Below, one piece after another: positions 22,142 to 34,344 of a DNA stretch of 64,000 bases; the stretch's first letter is position 1, and each line of letters opens with the position of its first letter. Where the stretch lies: positions 4,665,501 through 4,729,500 of the forward strand of contig CAMRHE010000067.1 in NCBI GenBank assembly GCA_947044405.1, written 5' to 3'. This stretch comes from Leptodactylus fallax (taxonomy: Eukaryota > Chordata > Amphibia > Anura > Leptodactylidae). The notes beneath the pieces are model-generated. The model saw only the letters and a list, made by a program, of their open reading frames with translations, did no database searches and was not told the origin of the DNA. Made by a program: the position numbers and the translations under genes.

Positions 22142-23167
22142 AGACTAATAATAATAATAATAATAATAATAATAGTCCTTTAATAGTCCCACAGTGGGGA
22201 AATTCAGTGTGTTACAGCAGCAAAGATAAGATAAGCAGATACAAATACAAATACAACATGTACAGGAATGTTCCAAGGTGAGAGGCATTACATTAATAGC
22301 AGACAGACAGATAGGACGTAGCAGGGGGGGGGGGGGATTTAACAGGCAGAGAGATATTTCAGTTCTCTGTATGTAATGATCTCCGCTTAGGTCGGTGTTG
22401 GTTGTACAGCCTAACCGCGGTGGGGAGGAAAGACTTCCGATAGCGCTCCTTCTCACACCTAGGGTGGAGCAGTCGGTCACTGACAGTACTGCCCAGCGCA
22501 ATCACAGTCTCATGCATGGGATGGGACTTATTCTCCCGCATGGAGCTCACCACGGACAGTATCCTTCTGTCGCCCACCACCTGCACTGGGTCCAGTGGGC
22601 TCCCCAGGACAGAGCTGGCCCTTCTAATCAGCTTGTCAAGTTTATTTCTGTCCCTGGTTGATATACTGCTCCCCCAGCAGGCCACTCCAAAGAAGATGGC
22701 TGATGCCACTACCGAGTTGAAGAAAGTCCTAAGAAGTGCCCCCCGGATTCCAAAGGCTCTCAGCTTCCTAAGCAGGTAGAGCCTGCTGTGGCCCTTCCTG
22801 TACAGGGCCTCCATATGATCTGCCCAGTCCAGCTTATTATTAAGGAGCAAACCCAGGTACTTATAGGTGTTCACAATCTCGATGCCCGTCCCCAGGATGT
22901 CCACTGGTTTAGGAGGGCTTCTGCCTTTACGGAAGTCCACCACCATCTCCTTGGTCTTCCCCGCGTTAATCTTCAGGTGGTTCCGGTGGCACCAGTCCAC
23001 ACAAAAAACCGGTTCAGTTCTCTGTACTCCTTGTCATCATCGTCTGTGATGAGGCCTACTATTGCAGAGTCGTCAGAATACTTCTGTAGGTAGCAGCTGG
23101 ATGAGTTGCACCTAAAATCAGCAGTGTACAGTGTGAAGAGGAAAGGGGCGAGAACCGTACCCTATGC
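22142..23167 (-). mobile_element. 5'-truncated LINE (Rex1/L2/CR1-type)
   Basis: Only the 3' part of a non-LTR retrotransposon is present, on the minus strand. Coding sequence for the RT catalytic region through to the C-terminus (23160 to 22359) is followed by a short 3' UTR and an (ATT)n tail (22142-22174 on the plus strand), typical of Rex1/L2-like LINEs. 5' truncation is the normal outcome of target-primed reverse transcription. A G-run interrupts the 3' UTR at about 22325. Confidence 0.85.
22359..23160 (-). pseudogene. LINE reverse transcriptase, C-terminal part
   Basis: Starting at about 23160 on the minus strand the reading is LAPFLFTLYTADF and KYSDDSAIVG; the YSDD-type motif is the RT active site (Y/F-x-D-D). 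The frame then shifts within a T-run near 23003-23010 and continues as WCHRNHLKINAGKTKEMVVD, the conserved post-catalytic block of this LINE group, through YKYLGLLL and the thumb to a stop at 22359. An in-frame TAG precedes the motif at about 23160. It is a dead copy, first by truncation and then by a stop and a frameshift. Clade assignment (Rex1-like) comes from the motif wording and tail and is an inference. Confidence 0.82.
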
Positions 23168-23413
23168 CTTATTCCTTCTTATGTAGAGGCTATCTGTATT
23201 GGTGCTTTACTTGCCGCTCACAGCCTGACATCCTCTACAGGCCTATTACACAAAATCAGAGATTTTACACACATTGCTAAAAGGGAGAAGGGCTAAGTTA
23301 GGTTGACCTGTTGTAGGGAGATCCTGCATATGTAATCATGTAGTAAAAAGAGGAAAATCTCCATAAGGGAAATGGGAACATGTAATAGCATAGGAGGAAA
23401 CTAACACCAAGTC

Positions 23414-23560
23414 TTTAAAGGGGTCTTCCAGCCGTATGGTTTTGAAGACCTATTGAAGTTACAGTCAACCTTATTCATTTGAAGTCCTGCCCCTGCCACT
23501 TCAAATAGCTTATTGGCTGGGGTGTCTGATATCAATGACCCATCTATCCTAAGAAAATAA
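23414..23560 (+). repeat. T2-like MITE end
   Basis: TTTAAAGGGGTCTTCCAG at about 23414, followed by GGGGTGTCTGATATCA-type sequence, resembles the left half of T2-type MITEs. The right end was not found. Confidence 0.35.
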
Positions 23561-23925
23561 AGCTCCTGTTGTATACATTAAACCTAGATATAGGCTGCTA
23601 TTCACACAGGGCAAATCAAGAGTGTCCTTTTGGAATCCACAACACCTGAGGGAAAATGTAAGAGCTGGCTTCAGATTTGTGAGCACTTTCCATTATAGCG
23701 TATAGTATAAAAAACTCGTTAGGTATTCTGTTCCTCCCTTAGACTAAAAAGAAGAGTAGCCATAAATGTGTAGTCAGCATTCTATCTCTCTCCTCTCAGC
23801 CTCTGTGTGTACAAGGGACTCTGCAACCCATATCTCATTATAGATAGACCACCAGTTAGGTCATACTTCACTCCTCTGTGCTTCTGCTCCAGAACCATGG
23901 TACAGCGTCTGATATGCAATTTAGA

Positions 23926-24062
23926 CTCTGTACTGTCAGGAGGGTGGTGTCAGGCAGCAGCAGACAAGGGGTGTGTCTCTGAGCTCTGACACTGGCCGCC
24001 TTTGATTGGAGCTCTGAATCACACCCCCTGCCTGACACCACCCTTCTGACATTACAGAGCTT
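23926..24062. repeat. Near-perfect palindrome
   Basis: CTGTCAGGAGGGTGGTGTCA on the left is matched in reverse complement by TGACACCACCCTTCTGACA on the right, with inner GGGGTGTG...CTCTGAGCTC against GAGCTCTGA...CACACCCC. The whole would fold into one long hairpin. The source family was not identified. Confidence 0.75.
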
Positions 24063-25545
24063 AAATAGCACTTCAGGCACCAAAACTGTGCTTGCTACTC
24101 AGGAATGGCGGGGGCTAGAGAGAAAATTCCAACTGTGCTGGAATCAGTGGAGCAGCACCTATTAACAGATGCTAAAGAACTAGAATTGGTGGAGGTGGTG
24201 AAAGGTCCATTTTAAACAAACATGGGAAGAAATATATACACATTATAGATTCTGCAGTAGATATCATCCACCAGACATCTGTCACTTATGTGTAGTGTCC
24301 CAAAAGGACACTCCTTGTGGAAAAATACTATTCGTGTTTTCTACAGTTTGACAGTGTTTTTGCACTTTACTAAGTTTAGTCCCGTGAATTTAAGGGTTAA
24401 CCTGCCATTCCATGCCGTGCCATTTTCTGGCGTGTAATCTACAAATGGGAGTGTCATGTTTTCTAGAAGGTGAGAGGAGTTAGCTGGCAGCTTAGTCTGG
24501 GCCTGTTACGATTAGTAATACCCTTGGTTTAGCGGCAGTACAGACAGAACCCTGCGACAAGCTTCCCCACAACACTGGGCCCCAGAAGCTTGCAGAAGAC
24601 ACCTTTTTGCTGTGTGTAAGATCTCCACTTCCCATCAATGAGGAAATTGGTATCCATGTCCAAAATGAGCCCTATGTTTCCCCAACAGTGCCGGAAAGAA
24701 AGAACCAAATTAGTGCCGTGGGAAAGGGACATGGATCCAGGGTTGTCCTAAATTTTCCAAACTGGAAATGAACAAACTAGAGGAGGGAGTGAAAATGAGA
24801 AACCAGTCCCACCTGTGGTTGTAGAGAGCCTTTTGAGTGAATCCTTTATGCCTAAGAAAGTGTGTCTCCATGTTACTTCTGATTGAAAGATTTTCCTAAG
24901 TACACTGTATCATAGGCTCCAATATGAAAAAAAAAATTGTATAGCATATAGATTTTTTTTTCTGGGTGGCTGTGACATATGTCTCTGATGGATGTCACTT
25001 AATGTAAACTTAACTGGGTGGCCAAGATTGTGTTGAATTCATCAGATTGTATAAGTGTAACTTGCTGCAGTTACGGCTGGACCTCTGTGTTACCTCCCTT
25101 TAAGATTTGTTTAACCCTTTCTATATTAGTAATTTAATAATTCAAGTGTCTGAATGTTTGACCTACAGATGTCCTCTTCGTAAAGTGTTTTATTTGTTTT
25201 ACAGCATGGAGAAAAGATCTAGAACAGTTATTTCCATTACTTTCCTCCTGTATCTTGTGTTATATTGGCTAGAATATTATTGAAGATGCAAAGGTAGAAT
25301 CCCCTCTGTGAAAATGCTGCTACTGCCCATAATAAAATTACCTGATAAAACGTTCAAGAAGCTGTCAGGATTACAACCCTAAGACCTGCTGGGTTGGCAG
25401 AACATAGTAACAGAACGGCCAACAAATTGGTATGATAACGCCGGAATTTCTAATGACATCTGGTAGGACACGAAATCAATATCTAAACATATGGTTTCAG
25501 CAGAAAAATATATATATACAAGTTATAAAATACTATGACATGCTT
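24063..25545. other. No gene recognised
   Basis: Nothing supportable. A TCCCTTTAAG at about 25095 could be a T2-like right end. Confidence 0.4.
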
Positions 25546-25640
25546 AAAGTGAACCTGTCACTGAAAATGCTGTCCAATCTGCAGGCAGCATGTTATAGGG
25601 CAGGAGGATTTATTTATTAAGTTACCATACCAGTTTTCTG
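25546..25640 (+). repeat. TTAAAGTGAACCTGTCA-type repeat end
   Basis: TTAAAGTGAACCTGTCACTG followed by GCTGTCCAATCTGCAGGCAG looks like one end of a TTAA-target MITE; the start at 60263 (TTAAAGTGGACCTTTCATCA) is similar. Confidence 0.4.
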
Positions 25641-27837
25641 TGGCAGAAGTAGTGTATTTTTGATGCAAAATTGTGTGCACCAAAATGCACCTCTTTGGCT
25701 ATATTCTGACCTGTTGACCATTTTCAGAGAGGGATCAAGGCAGGCTTTGATGGAGAAACCATGGTCCAACAGATTTAGTATAACTCATGCCAGAAAACTA
25801 GTCCCTGACTGGTGAGGATTTCAGTTCTGGAGCTGAGGACCTCCTGCAGTGCTTGAGAATTAGTAGGAGGTAAGAGACTCTTAATAACTCTGCATCATCT
25901 GCTTCCAGTGCTCTCCATATTAAGACCAGGGCATAATGTGCCAGTCTTAATAAATTCCCCCAATAGTTTGGAGGGAATACATTAATTATATTTTATTCAT
26001 TTATATCTATTTTCCTTTGAAAGAGCTGCATTAGGGCTTGTATTGTAGTTTTTATTGATCACATTTTGAGCTACATACAACATTTTAATTTACTTTCCAT
26101 TGAATTCTTTAAGGTGATGTGACCAAAAGCATTTTTACCTTTTTACAGTGTTTACTATGTGGGATAAATTATGTGCTAACCTTCTAGTACAAGTCAGTAC
26201 AGATGTAATGATACATTTGGAAGTTCAACCACTGGTATTAAACAGTGCAATGCTGACAGTAATACTATTAGACTCCATCTCCAACACAACCTAATAGTGT
26301 TACTTTAGGATCCCACAACCATAAATACCCATTGGCATCCCGAGGAGCGGTGATAGGAGGGCAGTGACGCTGACAAAGTCCTTAGGTGTCACTATTGACT
26401 GTGGCATCTATGGAATCAAATGGCTATAAATGCAATGCAGCTGAGTATCTTCCTTCCCCTAACATATGACATAATAATACATCATGGGGAGGGAAAGTAT
26501 TAAACCACATCTGCCTTCCTACACCATGTAAATTCTAATGCATGTGTACAGAGCCACTTTAGTGCATCCGCACCTGGCCCTATGGTAGCAGGGGCCACTC
26601 AACCACCCCAGATTGAGCGGGACAGTCTCACATTTTGGGTGCTCTCCCACTGTTCTGGGTGGCAGGCCATGATTTGAACTCTAACTGTGCCCTTAGGTCA
26701 CAGATAGAGGTTGAATACAATAGCTCCGTGCTCCATTATTCAGTCTTCGGCTGGTGATGTCTTCGGTAGCGAAGTGCAATGAGCGCCGAGCCGCAGACAT
26801 CACTACAGCCGGAGCTTGCAGGTCCGTGGGAATGAGGCTAGGGAAGTATTTGTTGTTTTTTTTTTTCTAACATTGGTGGTTGAGGGGGCAGTGGGCCTTA
26901 TATGAAGCTTGAGCATGGAAACATAAATTATATAGAGGGGCTCACTTTCAAAAAGTTTGAGCAGGGCCCTCTAATGTATTAAAACGGCCTTGCCTGTAAT
27001 GGGGTTTTATGTAAAAAATTATAGGCAGTCTGTATATTTTACATAGCCTGTTAATGAAGTATACAAAAGAAGATAAAACTTGTGACATTCTGCAACAAAC
27101 TGGTAAAACTGTTTATTGAATCTAATATAATCTATAAAGCAAGCAATAAACCAATGCCTGTGATGCACCAGAAAAAACGTCCAATGCCAAATATATAGAA
27201 TCAGCATTGTATGGTCCTATTGAATATTTTTTCTGGTGGCTAATTGTTCTAAGAAGTAAGGCACCTTGTTTGATATTGGTTTTATCTAATATTTATTAAA
27301 AGTAATGTTTTATTATTTATGGTATATGTGACTAATTAACTTACGTCTTTGCTGGTTCTATGAATCTAATAAGAGCATGACCAATACAGATAGACTCATA
27401 TGGATCCAAAAACATAATACAATCCTAAAAAAATACTATAAGGCAAGAAGGAAAACAAACATTTGCACTACTCTAGTAGTAAATCATCTATAATGCAGTT
27501 TGCAGCTACCATATTGGAAGACAAATTATGTTAGCGAAGTCCTTGTGATTTATGTGCACACTGTTCTTCTTCGAAGTACTTTATCATAGTCAATCCATTA
27601 TAAAATCCTGAAGAAGAATACTTCATTTATCAGAGCTGATTACATATTCAGTCACATTATATTTCCATTAAGTCATACATTTATAAATTAACAAAATTCA
27701 TCAAGAGGTCCACAGGTCTGGTCTTGCGAAGCCAGAAAAAAGTGCTCTAAAGGTTAAGTTTACACAAGGCATATTTTTAATAGAAATTTTGCCAAATTAA
27801 AATATGTTCCATATGTATCTAAAAAAAAATAAAATAA
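25641..27837. other. No gene recognised
   Basis: AT-rich sequence with only short uninformative frames. Confidence 0.4.
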
Positions 27838-27882
27838 AATAATAATAATAATAATAATTATTATAATAATAATAATAAATAA

Positions 27883-27928
<46 letters not shown>
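27838..27928. repeat. (AAT)n then (AT)n microsatellite
   Basis: An AAT/TAA tract passes into AAAT and then about 20 AT dinucleotides. Confidence 0.95.
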
Positions 27929-27932
<4 letters not shown>

Positions 27933-28149
27933 ATTTTTATTTTTAATATACATGAAATTTCTGCAAGAAACCTGCAGCACATAAGTACACTCTAGGGGCC
28001 TCATCAAACTTTGATTTCTACAAATACCAGCGACCAGCTGTTCTTTACAGGGATTTGGGCTCCTAAACCCCAGCATGGAGATGGTTTAGTGGTCACAAAC
28101 CAGTTGACAAGTTACATTTCCGAGAAGTACAAGTCCTGCACGATAATAG

Positions 28150-28911
28150 TAGAGATGGGTGAACCTCTCAAAAGATTCATTTTGTTTTCAGGATCGGCTG
28201 CTCGGGTCCTCGGTTTGTTTCAGTGCGAACCACACTTTAAATTGGCTTAGACACAGTGTAGAACACTGTCAGGGTTCCTAGGAACCTATCTATCCAATTT
28301 CTAGCTTTCTAAGGCAAACACAGCCAAAGTTATGTCAAAGTGAAAAGTGACATTATTATATTCTTCAGACCCCAGAATATAATAGCTGGAGGCCCAGGGG
28401 AGGTGTTAAAAAAATAACAAAAAACACAACAGTCATACTCCTTAACCATCCGTTACCTCTTTTGGGCTTCCTCGCTACGTCTGACGCTTTCATGGTGACG
28501 TCTGGCACTCTTCTGGGACGTCATCAGCCCGAGGGCCAGAGCTGAGGCCTGTGATTGGGCCACAAGTGGTGACCTGGGCACTCTGAGTATCATGACATCA
28601 TGCTGCCCGGCATGCCTAGCTCACCGCTGAGCCCAATCACAAGTCTCAGCACCAGAGTCTGGGCACCAGGAGAGCTCCGGACACCGTGAATATCAACGGA
28701 AGGTGAATATGGATGTTTTTTGTTTGTTTTTTTTTTCACTGGGCCTCCACCTATTATACTCTGGGGTCTAAAGAGTATAATACAGTGGCCATTTTAGTTT
28801 GTCTGATAACGAATCTCCATTTGTTCAGTTTTGTAAAAAAAAAAAAAAGTGAACAATTTGCAATATTCGTGTCAACCAGGCTTGATATGAACCAGTTCGC
28901 TTCAACTCTGA
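28150..28911. mobile_element. hAT-like MITE carrying a long inverted-repeat module
   Basis: The left end TAGAGATGGGTGAACC and the reversed right end (CAGAGTTGAAGCGAACTGG) are weak terminal inverted repeats of the TAGAGATG family, best seen at 31847-32411. Flanks read ATAATAG and ATAATTAG, a degraded duplication at best. Inside, CAGACCCCAGAATATAATAG...GGCCCAGGGGAGGTG (28369 onward) is inverted at 28738-28785 (GGGCCTCCACC...TTATACTCTGGGGTC). The inner module is shared with 20814-21904 and 32458-33270. Non-coding. Confidence 0.6.
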
Positions 28912-29281
28912 TAATTAGACACAACTATAGCATTCTGACACACCAGTGAGTGCCTGGCATCCTAAGGCTAGTCATATGCATTAGATAGCTGTCTTTCGAC
29001 CAATAGCCATTCCTCTCAACCTACCTATACATATGCATGTTCAGCTTGGCTGAATGGGCATGTGTTCTAAATGAGGAGAGGGGAGAAATTTTCTGCCAGT
29101 CACCTTTGGTTTTGGCTAATCTTCTCTGAAGACAAACATATCATGCAACATCCCAGCTTTGAAGTGTATAGTTGGTGATGCTCAAAAAACAGACTGGTAC
29201 ATGTCAGCTCTATAAAGCAAAACAATTAAAAGGCACATCCCCTGGGAGTGTCCCAAGTTTAGCATGAAACAACACAGTTGT
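28912..29281. other. No gene recognised
   Basis: Nothing supportable. Confidence 0.4.
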
Positions 29282-29937
29282 TGTTATGGAATTGCTAGAA
29301 CAGCAATTCTCCAGTAACTGCTGGGGAACCCTGGGAGGAGGGGGAACGACAAAACAGAGAGCCCTAAGCGGAACCAGTGCACCTGTCCCTGCCTACTTGC
29401 CTCACTGCCCTAGGCGACAGGACAACTGGGCAGCAATCCCTTCTTAGGATATAGGTGATGACACAGAATGAAGACAAGACAAACAGCAACAAAGGGAGAT
29501 CAGCTAGCCAAGGGGTCGGAACCAATTGAGCAGCGCAGTATAAAATCAGAATCCAAGAGAGTAGTCACAAGAAAAGCCAAAGGTCAGAAATGTAAACACA
29601 AATAGGAAGAGTATAGAGCCAGCACGCACAGAAAAGGCAATAGCAAACGCTAAGGCGAATGAGGGAAAACAATAAATAGGAAGGAAGAACTCGCCCCAGA
29701 CTTGATTGGAAGGAAAGATGTCAGTCACACAAGTAAGGCCGAGATTAAACATTTGAGGAGTAGAGCGAAACACAGGTGTAAGAGATGGGTGTGGTGGAAA
29801 ATCAATTATAGAGGTGAGGGAATAGAACAGTGTTCAGACAAGAACCTAAAGCAAGGAATCATAGCTGGACACACCTCCTGCGCCGTAGAATGCGGTCGGA
29901 GAATGGCGCTGAAGTCTGAACGGGCAAGGATGTTACA
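29282..29937 (-). mobile_element. Solo LTR, family A, copy 2
   Basis: It is bounded by TGTTATGG on the plus strand and ends GTTACA, with identical 5 bp flanks GTTGT at 29277-29281 and 29938-29942. It aligns with 1910-2550 over its length; shared blocks include AAAATCAATTA, AGTGTTCAGAC and ACACACCTCCTGCGCC. A perfect 5 bp duplication around an isolated TG...CA segment is diagnostic of a solo LTR. On the minus strand it starts TGTAACATCC. The source retroelement is not in this window. Confidence 0.88.
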
Positions 29938-30654
29938 GTTGTAAAAAAAGAACACATGAACCAACATCAGAAATATAAAATATGTGCTAGATAAACTTTT
30001 TAGGCAAAACATCTAAAATCCATGTATAAACTTTCAAAAATGTGGTGCTGAGTGGCTCGGCATCAGCGTGGTCACTTCTGTGCATGTGCTGTATAAATAC
30101 CGCCACTTCGCCAATTTAAATTCAGCAGAACTAAATGATCTGGGCCACGCATGGATAGATGCACGGGCTGCGCGCTGTGGATAGTGAGCTGTGCATCTGT
30201 GCGTGTAGTCTCAAGTGGCACATATGCAGTTTAATGACCTGGGTGCCGGAGAAGAAGAGGTACTCGGAGTGCCGCTGAATAATTGTAAGGCTGTCGACCC
30301 CTATACTAAAATCATATACCACAAACCATAGCACAGAAGTGCTACCACAAGATGCTTTAGGATACATGCGTTTACTGCTATTTCCCATGACGCAGCTGTG
30401 CTTTCCCATTAGAAGCAATGAAAGTACATGTAGAGCCCCCAAATAGTGGTAAATGTATACATGCAGAAGCACCATGTGGCAGCAGTCTTAGGGTGGTGAC
30501 ACTATGTATCTGGATGCAGCTATAGCTCCATCTAGTCCTAGGCCACTGGTACTTTAACTTCAATGTAAAGCTGAGTTCACATGGTGCGTTTTTGCACAAA
30601 AATACATGCATTTTTATTGGAAAACTTCCTGTGTTTTTGTTCAAAAACACACCG
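29938..30654. other. No gene recognised
   Basis: A TTCACATGGTGCG-type MITE-like end occurs at about 30575, just before the minisatellite. Nothing else was recognised. Confidence 0.4.
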
Positions 30655-30905
30655 TCATGCAGAATAATGTCCAATAGTGGCCCCATCACACAGTATAATG
30701 TCCAAAAGTGGCCTCCACAAAGTATAATCTTTCAAAGTTTCCCCTTCACGCAGTATAAGGTCCCATAGTGGCCCCTCCACATGGTATAATGTCCCATAGT
30801 GGCCCCTCCACACAGTATAATGACCTATAGTGGCCTCTCCACACAGTATAATGTCCCATAGCGGTCCCTTCACACAGTATAATGTCCCATATTGGCCCCT
30901 TGTCC
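30655..30905 (-). repeat. 30-31 bp minisatellite, homologous to 21465
   Basis: Eight units with consensus CAGTATAATGTCCCATAGTG plus GCCCCTCCACA. In reverse complement a unit reads like those at 21465-21797 (GAGGGGCCACTATGGGACAT against CAGGGGCCACTATGGGACAT). The ends of a host transposon are not evident here. Confidence 0.9.
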
Positions 30906-31846
30906 TGACGTTGACATAACCCCTGAGGCCCTATAAGCACTCATCCCCTTTCTTTAACATGATCATAGAGATGTAAAAATTGAGGTTTAAGATTCACAAC
31001 ATGTAGAATCAACAATCTTCTATTAGAATTTCTGTATTTCTTTCCCACATTTACTTCTTCCTAGGCTACAGTATAAAAGAACTCGTATTAGGACTGAAGA
31101 ATATGGCTGCTCTTTTTCATATTTTATAGAATAGTACCTGAAACTTCCACTTGGGCACATATTTTAAATATACACCGTGTGTAAGAAGAGCTGCCTCTAG
31201 GCCTGATAGGCTCATGGCCAAACATATTGGCAGTGATCACTCTTTAGTGCTGGAAAGAATTACACCCTTGTGGTGCCTTTTGACAGATCAAGTAGGTATA
31301 TTCTTTTAACAATGGTGGTGCATATGGAGTCAGGTAGTCAGGTCAGATCTGGCTAAATATATTAATTATGGAAAGGGCTTCCCAACAGAACCTAATACAA
31401 TTAGAATATGTGCAGGAATCTGTACAAATAAAAGCAATGTAATTACACAATAAAACACTAAATTCCCTTTGGATGCAGCACAATTATACAAGCAGGTCGC
31501 ACGTCTTAAATAGTCACTGACCTACAAGGCTATTCAAAGACAGTGGTTCCCATGGGTATGTATTCCTAATTGAACTCATATATTTCCATGTGAATGCTGA
31601 TTTTATTTTCACATACATTTAATGGATAGTGTGTATACATACATTAGAATTAGTGCTCAGAGAAGCCTCTGTGTGAAGCTTCACTATGGGAGATCAATAT
31701 CTCCATTTTCTTTATTATATGCAAATTTGAAATCACAGACAACAACATTTGGTGATTTGAGTACTATAAATTCATGACAACCTTGGCTGCAGTGGTTTAT
31801 TTATTAAGATCTAAGAATTTCCTTGCAGAATTTGATTTGTGCCAAC
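30906..31846. other. No gene recognised
   Basis: Nothing supportable. Confidence 0.4.
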
Positions 31847-32411
31847 TAGAGATGAGCGAATCGAAGCTGCAGAAGAGGAATTCGATCCGAATTTCAGGAA
31901 ATATTCGATTTGCATCAAATCCGAATTTCCTCAAGCTTCGTGGTAACGATTCGCATTTAGTTCAAAATGTCTGCTCTACATGGGACAAGGAACTCTGGGA
32001 ACGCGGGATCACCCACAATGCCATGCGTGCAGCCAATCAGCAGCCAGCTCTGTGATGTCACATGCCTATAACCCCTTTGCGAGTGGACACGGCATGTTTG
32101 ACCGCTGCATTCAAGGTGTTAAATACCCCGATCGGTTATGGAGCAGGGTGTTAGCTGTAACTGACACCAAAAACCCTGCTATATAACCGATCCGGGGTTT
32201 TAACACCTTGGATGCCGTGGTCAAACATGACAATGGCATCCAAGGGGTTCTGCCATTTTGCCGCCCAACTGCCCACCCCGGCTCTCTGCAGCCAATAAAT
32301 AGCTGTTTTTTGTACGCGATTCGCCGCTATTTAATTCGGATCGAATAGAATCATATCGCGAAATTCTGCGAAGCTGACGAATCGAACTTTTTAATACTTC
32401 GCTCATCTCTA
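31847..32411. mobile_element. hAT-like MITE, TAGAGATGAGCG family
   Basis: The termini TAGAGATGAGCGAA and TTCGCTCATCTCTA are perfect inverted repeats, flanked by identical 8 bp GTGCCAAC at 31839-31846 and 32412-32419. This is a textbook hAT target duplication. Inside, further inverted blocks occur, e.g. GATGCCGTGGTCAAACATGACA against GACACGGCATGTTTGACCGC-like sequence and GATCGGTTATGGAGCAGGGT against CCCTGCTATATAACCGATC. There is no transposase. Confidence 0.92.
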
Positions 32412-32457
32412 GTGCCAACTAAAGTGGTTTTCCAGGTCTTATATATTGATGATAGTC

Positions 32458-33420
32458 AATAGAGATGGGTGAACCATTCATAAGTTTGCTTGCCCGTTTA
32501 GTTTCAAGGCACTGGACAGGAACTGTTATTATAATACTCTTGGATCTTTTCAGATCCCAGAGTATAATAAGTGGGGATCCAACGGAGGAGAGTAATAACA
32601 AACAGTCTTAATCACCTCTCCAGAACTCCATTGTGGCATCCAGTGGTCCTGTGGCATCCTGTTTGCGCCTCTATCGGTCTTCTGATTGATTTCTGTGACC
32701 ACCAGGGACCAATGCTGACTGTGATTAGTTCTCAGTAGAAATGGGCGAATCAACTGAGCAGGATTTGACCCAAATATTTAAAATTGTTAGTTTTTTAACA
32801 AAACTGAACAATTTGGAAGTCATCTCAGATGGACTAAAATGGTGCCGGTAAATTATTCAGACCCCAAATTATAATAGCTGGAGAACCAGGGGAACTGAAA
32901 AAAATACAAAAACATTTATACTCACCTTCCATTACCTCTTATGGGCCTCCTTGATCCATGTCTTTCTGCCCCAGGTGGAGGATTACACAGAAGAGTGCCT
33001 GAGCAGGCGTCATTGATGTCATACACCCTTGGCCACCACTGAAGCCGATGATTGGTCCTCAGCGGTGACTTGGGCACACCAATGTCTTAACAAGGTGACC
33101 CAGAAGAGGTAATGGAAGGTGAGTAGAAAGGGTTTTTTTTTTTATTTTTGCCACCTCCCCTAGGCCTCCAGCTCTTATACTCTGGTGTCCCTAGAGCATA
33201 ATTTAACTTCTGGGGGTCCGCTTCATCCAAACACTGCATGAAACAAATCTTCTGGAGTTCCCCCATCTTCAGTACTGACTAGTCACATGGGGCCCGCTGA
33301 CATCATGGTGCTTTCGTCATTCAGGAAGCCTTAAGAGGCGCAAAGAAGAAGCCGAGGGCCTGCTGGAGAGATGAGTAAGACTGTTTCTTATATCATGGCA
33401 TACAGATGAGCACTGAGCTG
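32458..33420. mobile_element. MITE interrupted by a second MITE
   Basis: The outer element starts AGAGATGGGTGAACC (about 32461). Its arm AAACAGTCTTAATCACCTCTCC (32598-32620) is the reverse complement of GGAGAGATGAGTAAGACTGTTT (about 33366-33387). Between them, at about 32736-33270, lies a second element beginning TAGAAATGGGCGAATC and ending near GAGTTCCCCCATCTTC, with its own arms CAGACCCCAAATTATAATAG and CTTATACTCTGGTGTCC. The boundaries of the inner element are approximate and its 8 bp duplication is not clean. Confidence 0.5.
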
Positions 33421-34344
33421 CAATACCAAGCATATTCCCTACCATATCTACAGTACTGTTCTTTGTTTCTTCAGTTAAGAAGAAAATCTGCTCATCTAAA
33501 TGCTCTGCTCCTTAGGATAGGCCATCAATATTAGATTACATCTGGCTGCAGCATTTTATGTGGAAAAAAGTGAAAAAAGCTGTAAAAAAATTAGCTGAAT
33601 AAGCATCGCAATGTCGTGTGTGCAACTGCACTAGCATAAGTATGCTTACAGAAAAAGTAGGATATAGTGCTGACTAATACATAACTGAGTCCCCTTTGTA
33701 GCATTTAAGTTTTAGCATTTCTGATTTATGGATATACATTTCAGCATTATACCCTGAGAAGGAGTATTTATTGCTCCCTCGTCAGCCTCAATAAGTGATT
33801 ATTTTGTCTCTGGAACAATTGATTATGTTATATATGTCATTTTCAACTAGATTCACTGATTTGTCTTTAAATAGATTCTTATTCCTGCAGTACTAGCGCA
33901 CAGCTTGACATTTAGGCATGTCTATCAATTTTTCCAACTTATAAGGTCACTAAAGGTTGTTTTGAATGAATAAAGCACTAGAAGATAGTTCAGAACAGTG
34001 TTTTCCCGATCCAGTCTTGAAGGAGCAGGTCATATCTGGAGGATTTCCTTAAAGAAACATAAGACAAAAAAAAGGCACAATAAACACAATAAAAAAAATC
34101 ACAGAAATCCCTCTTTTAAGCTCCTCTTTTTGTTCTTATTTTGTCTCATATTACAAGAGAGAAATTTGACATTTAAAAATATTTCCCATTTGATCAGCCA
34201 TGTCCTCCTTCCTCTGCTTGTTGTCCCTTTGACAAGTTGTAAGATAACTGGCTTCAGCAGGAGGTTTTCCCCTTTGTTCTTCCTGCAGTAGTTTTTTGGG
34301 TTTAGGGTTTTCTGGCCTCTAATGCATGTTTTATATTGTTTATC
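33421..34344. other. No gene recognised
   Basis: Nothing supportable. Confidence 0.4.

Noticed and set aside
24100..27800. Search for host exons or conserved non-coding elements
   Set aside because: I found no splice-bounded coding pattern or recognisable protein domain by reading; absence here is only what can be seen by eye.
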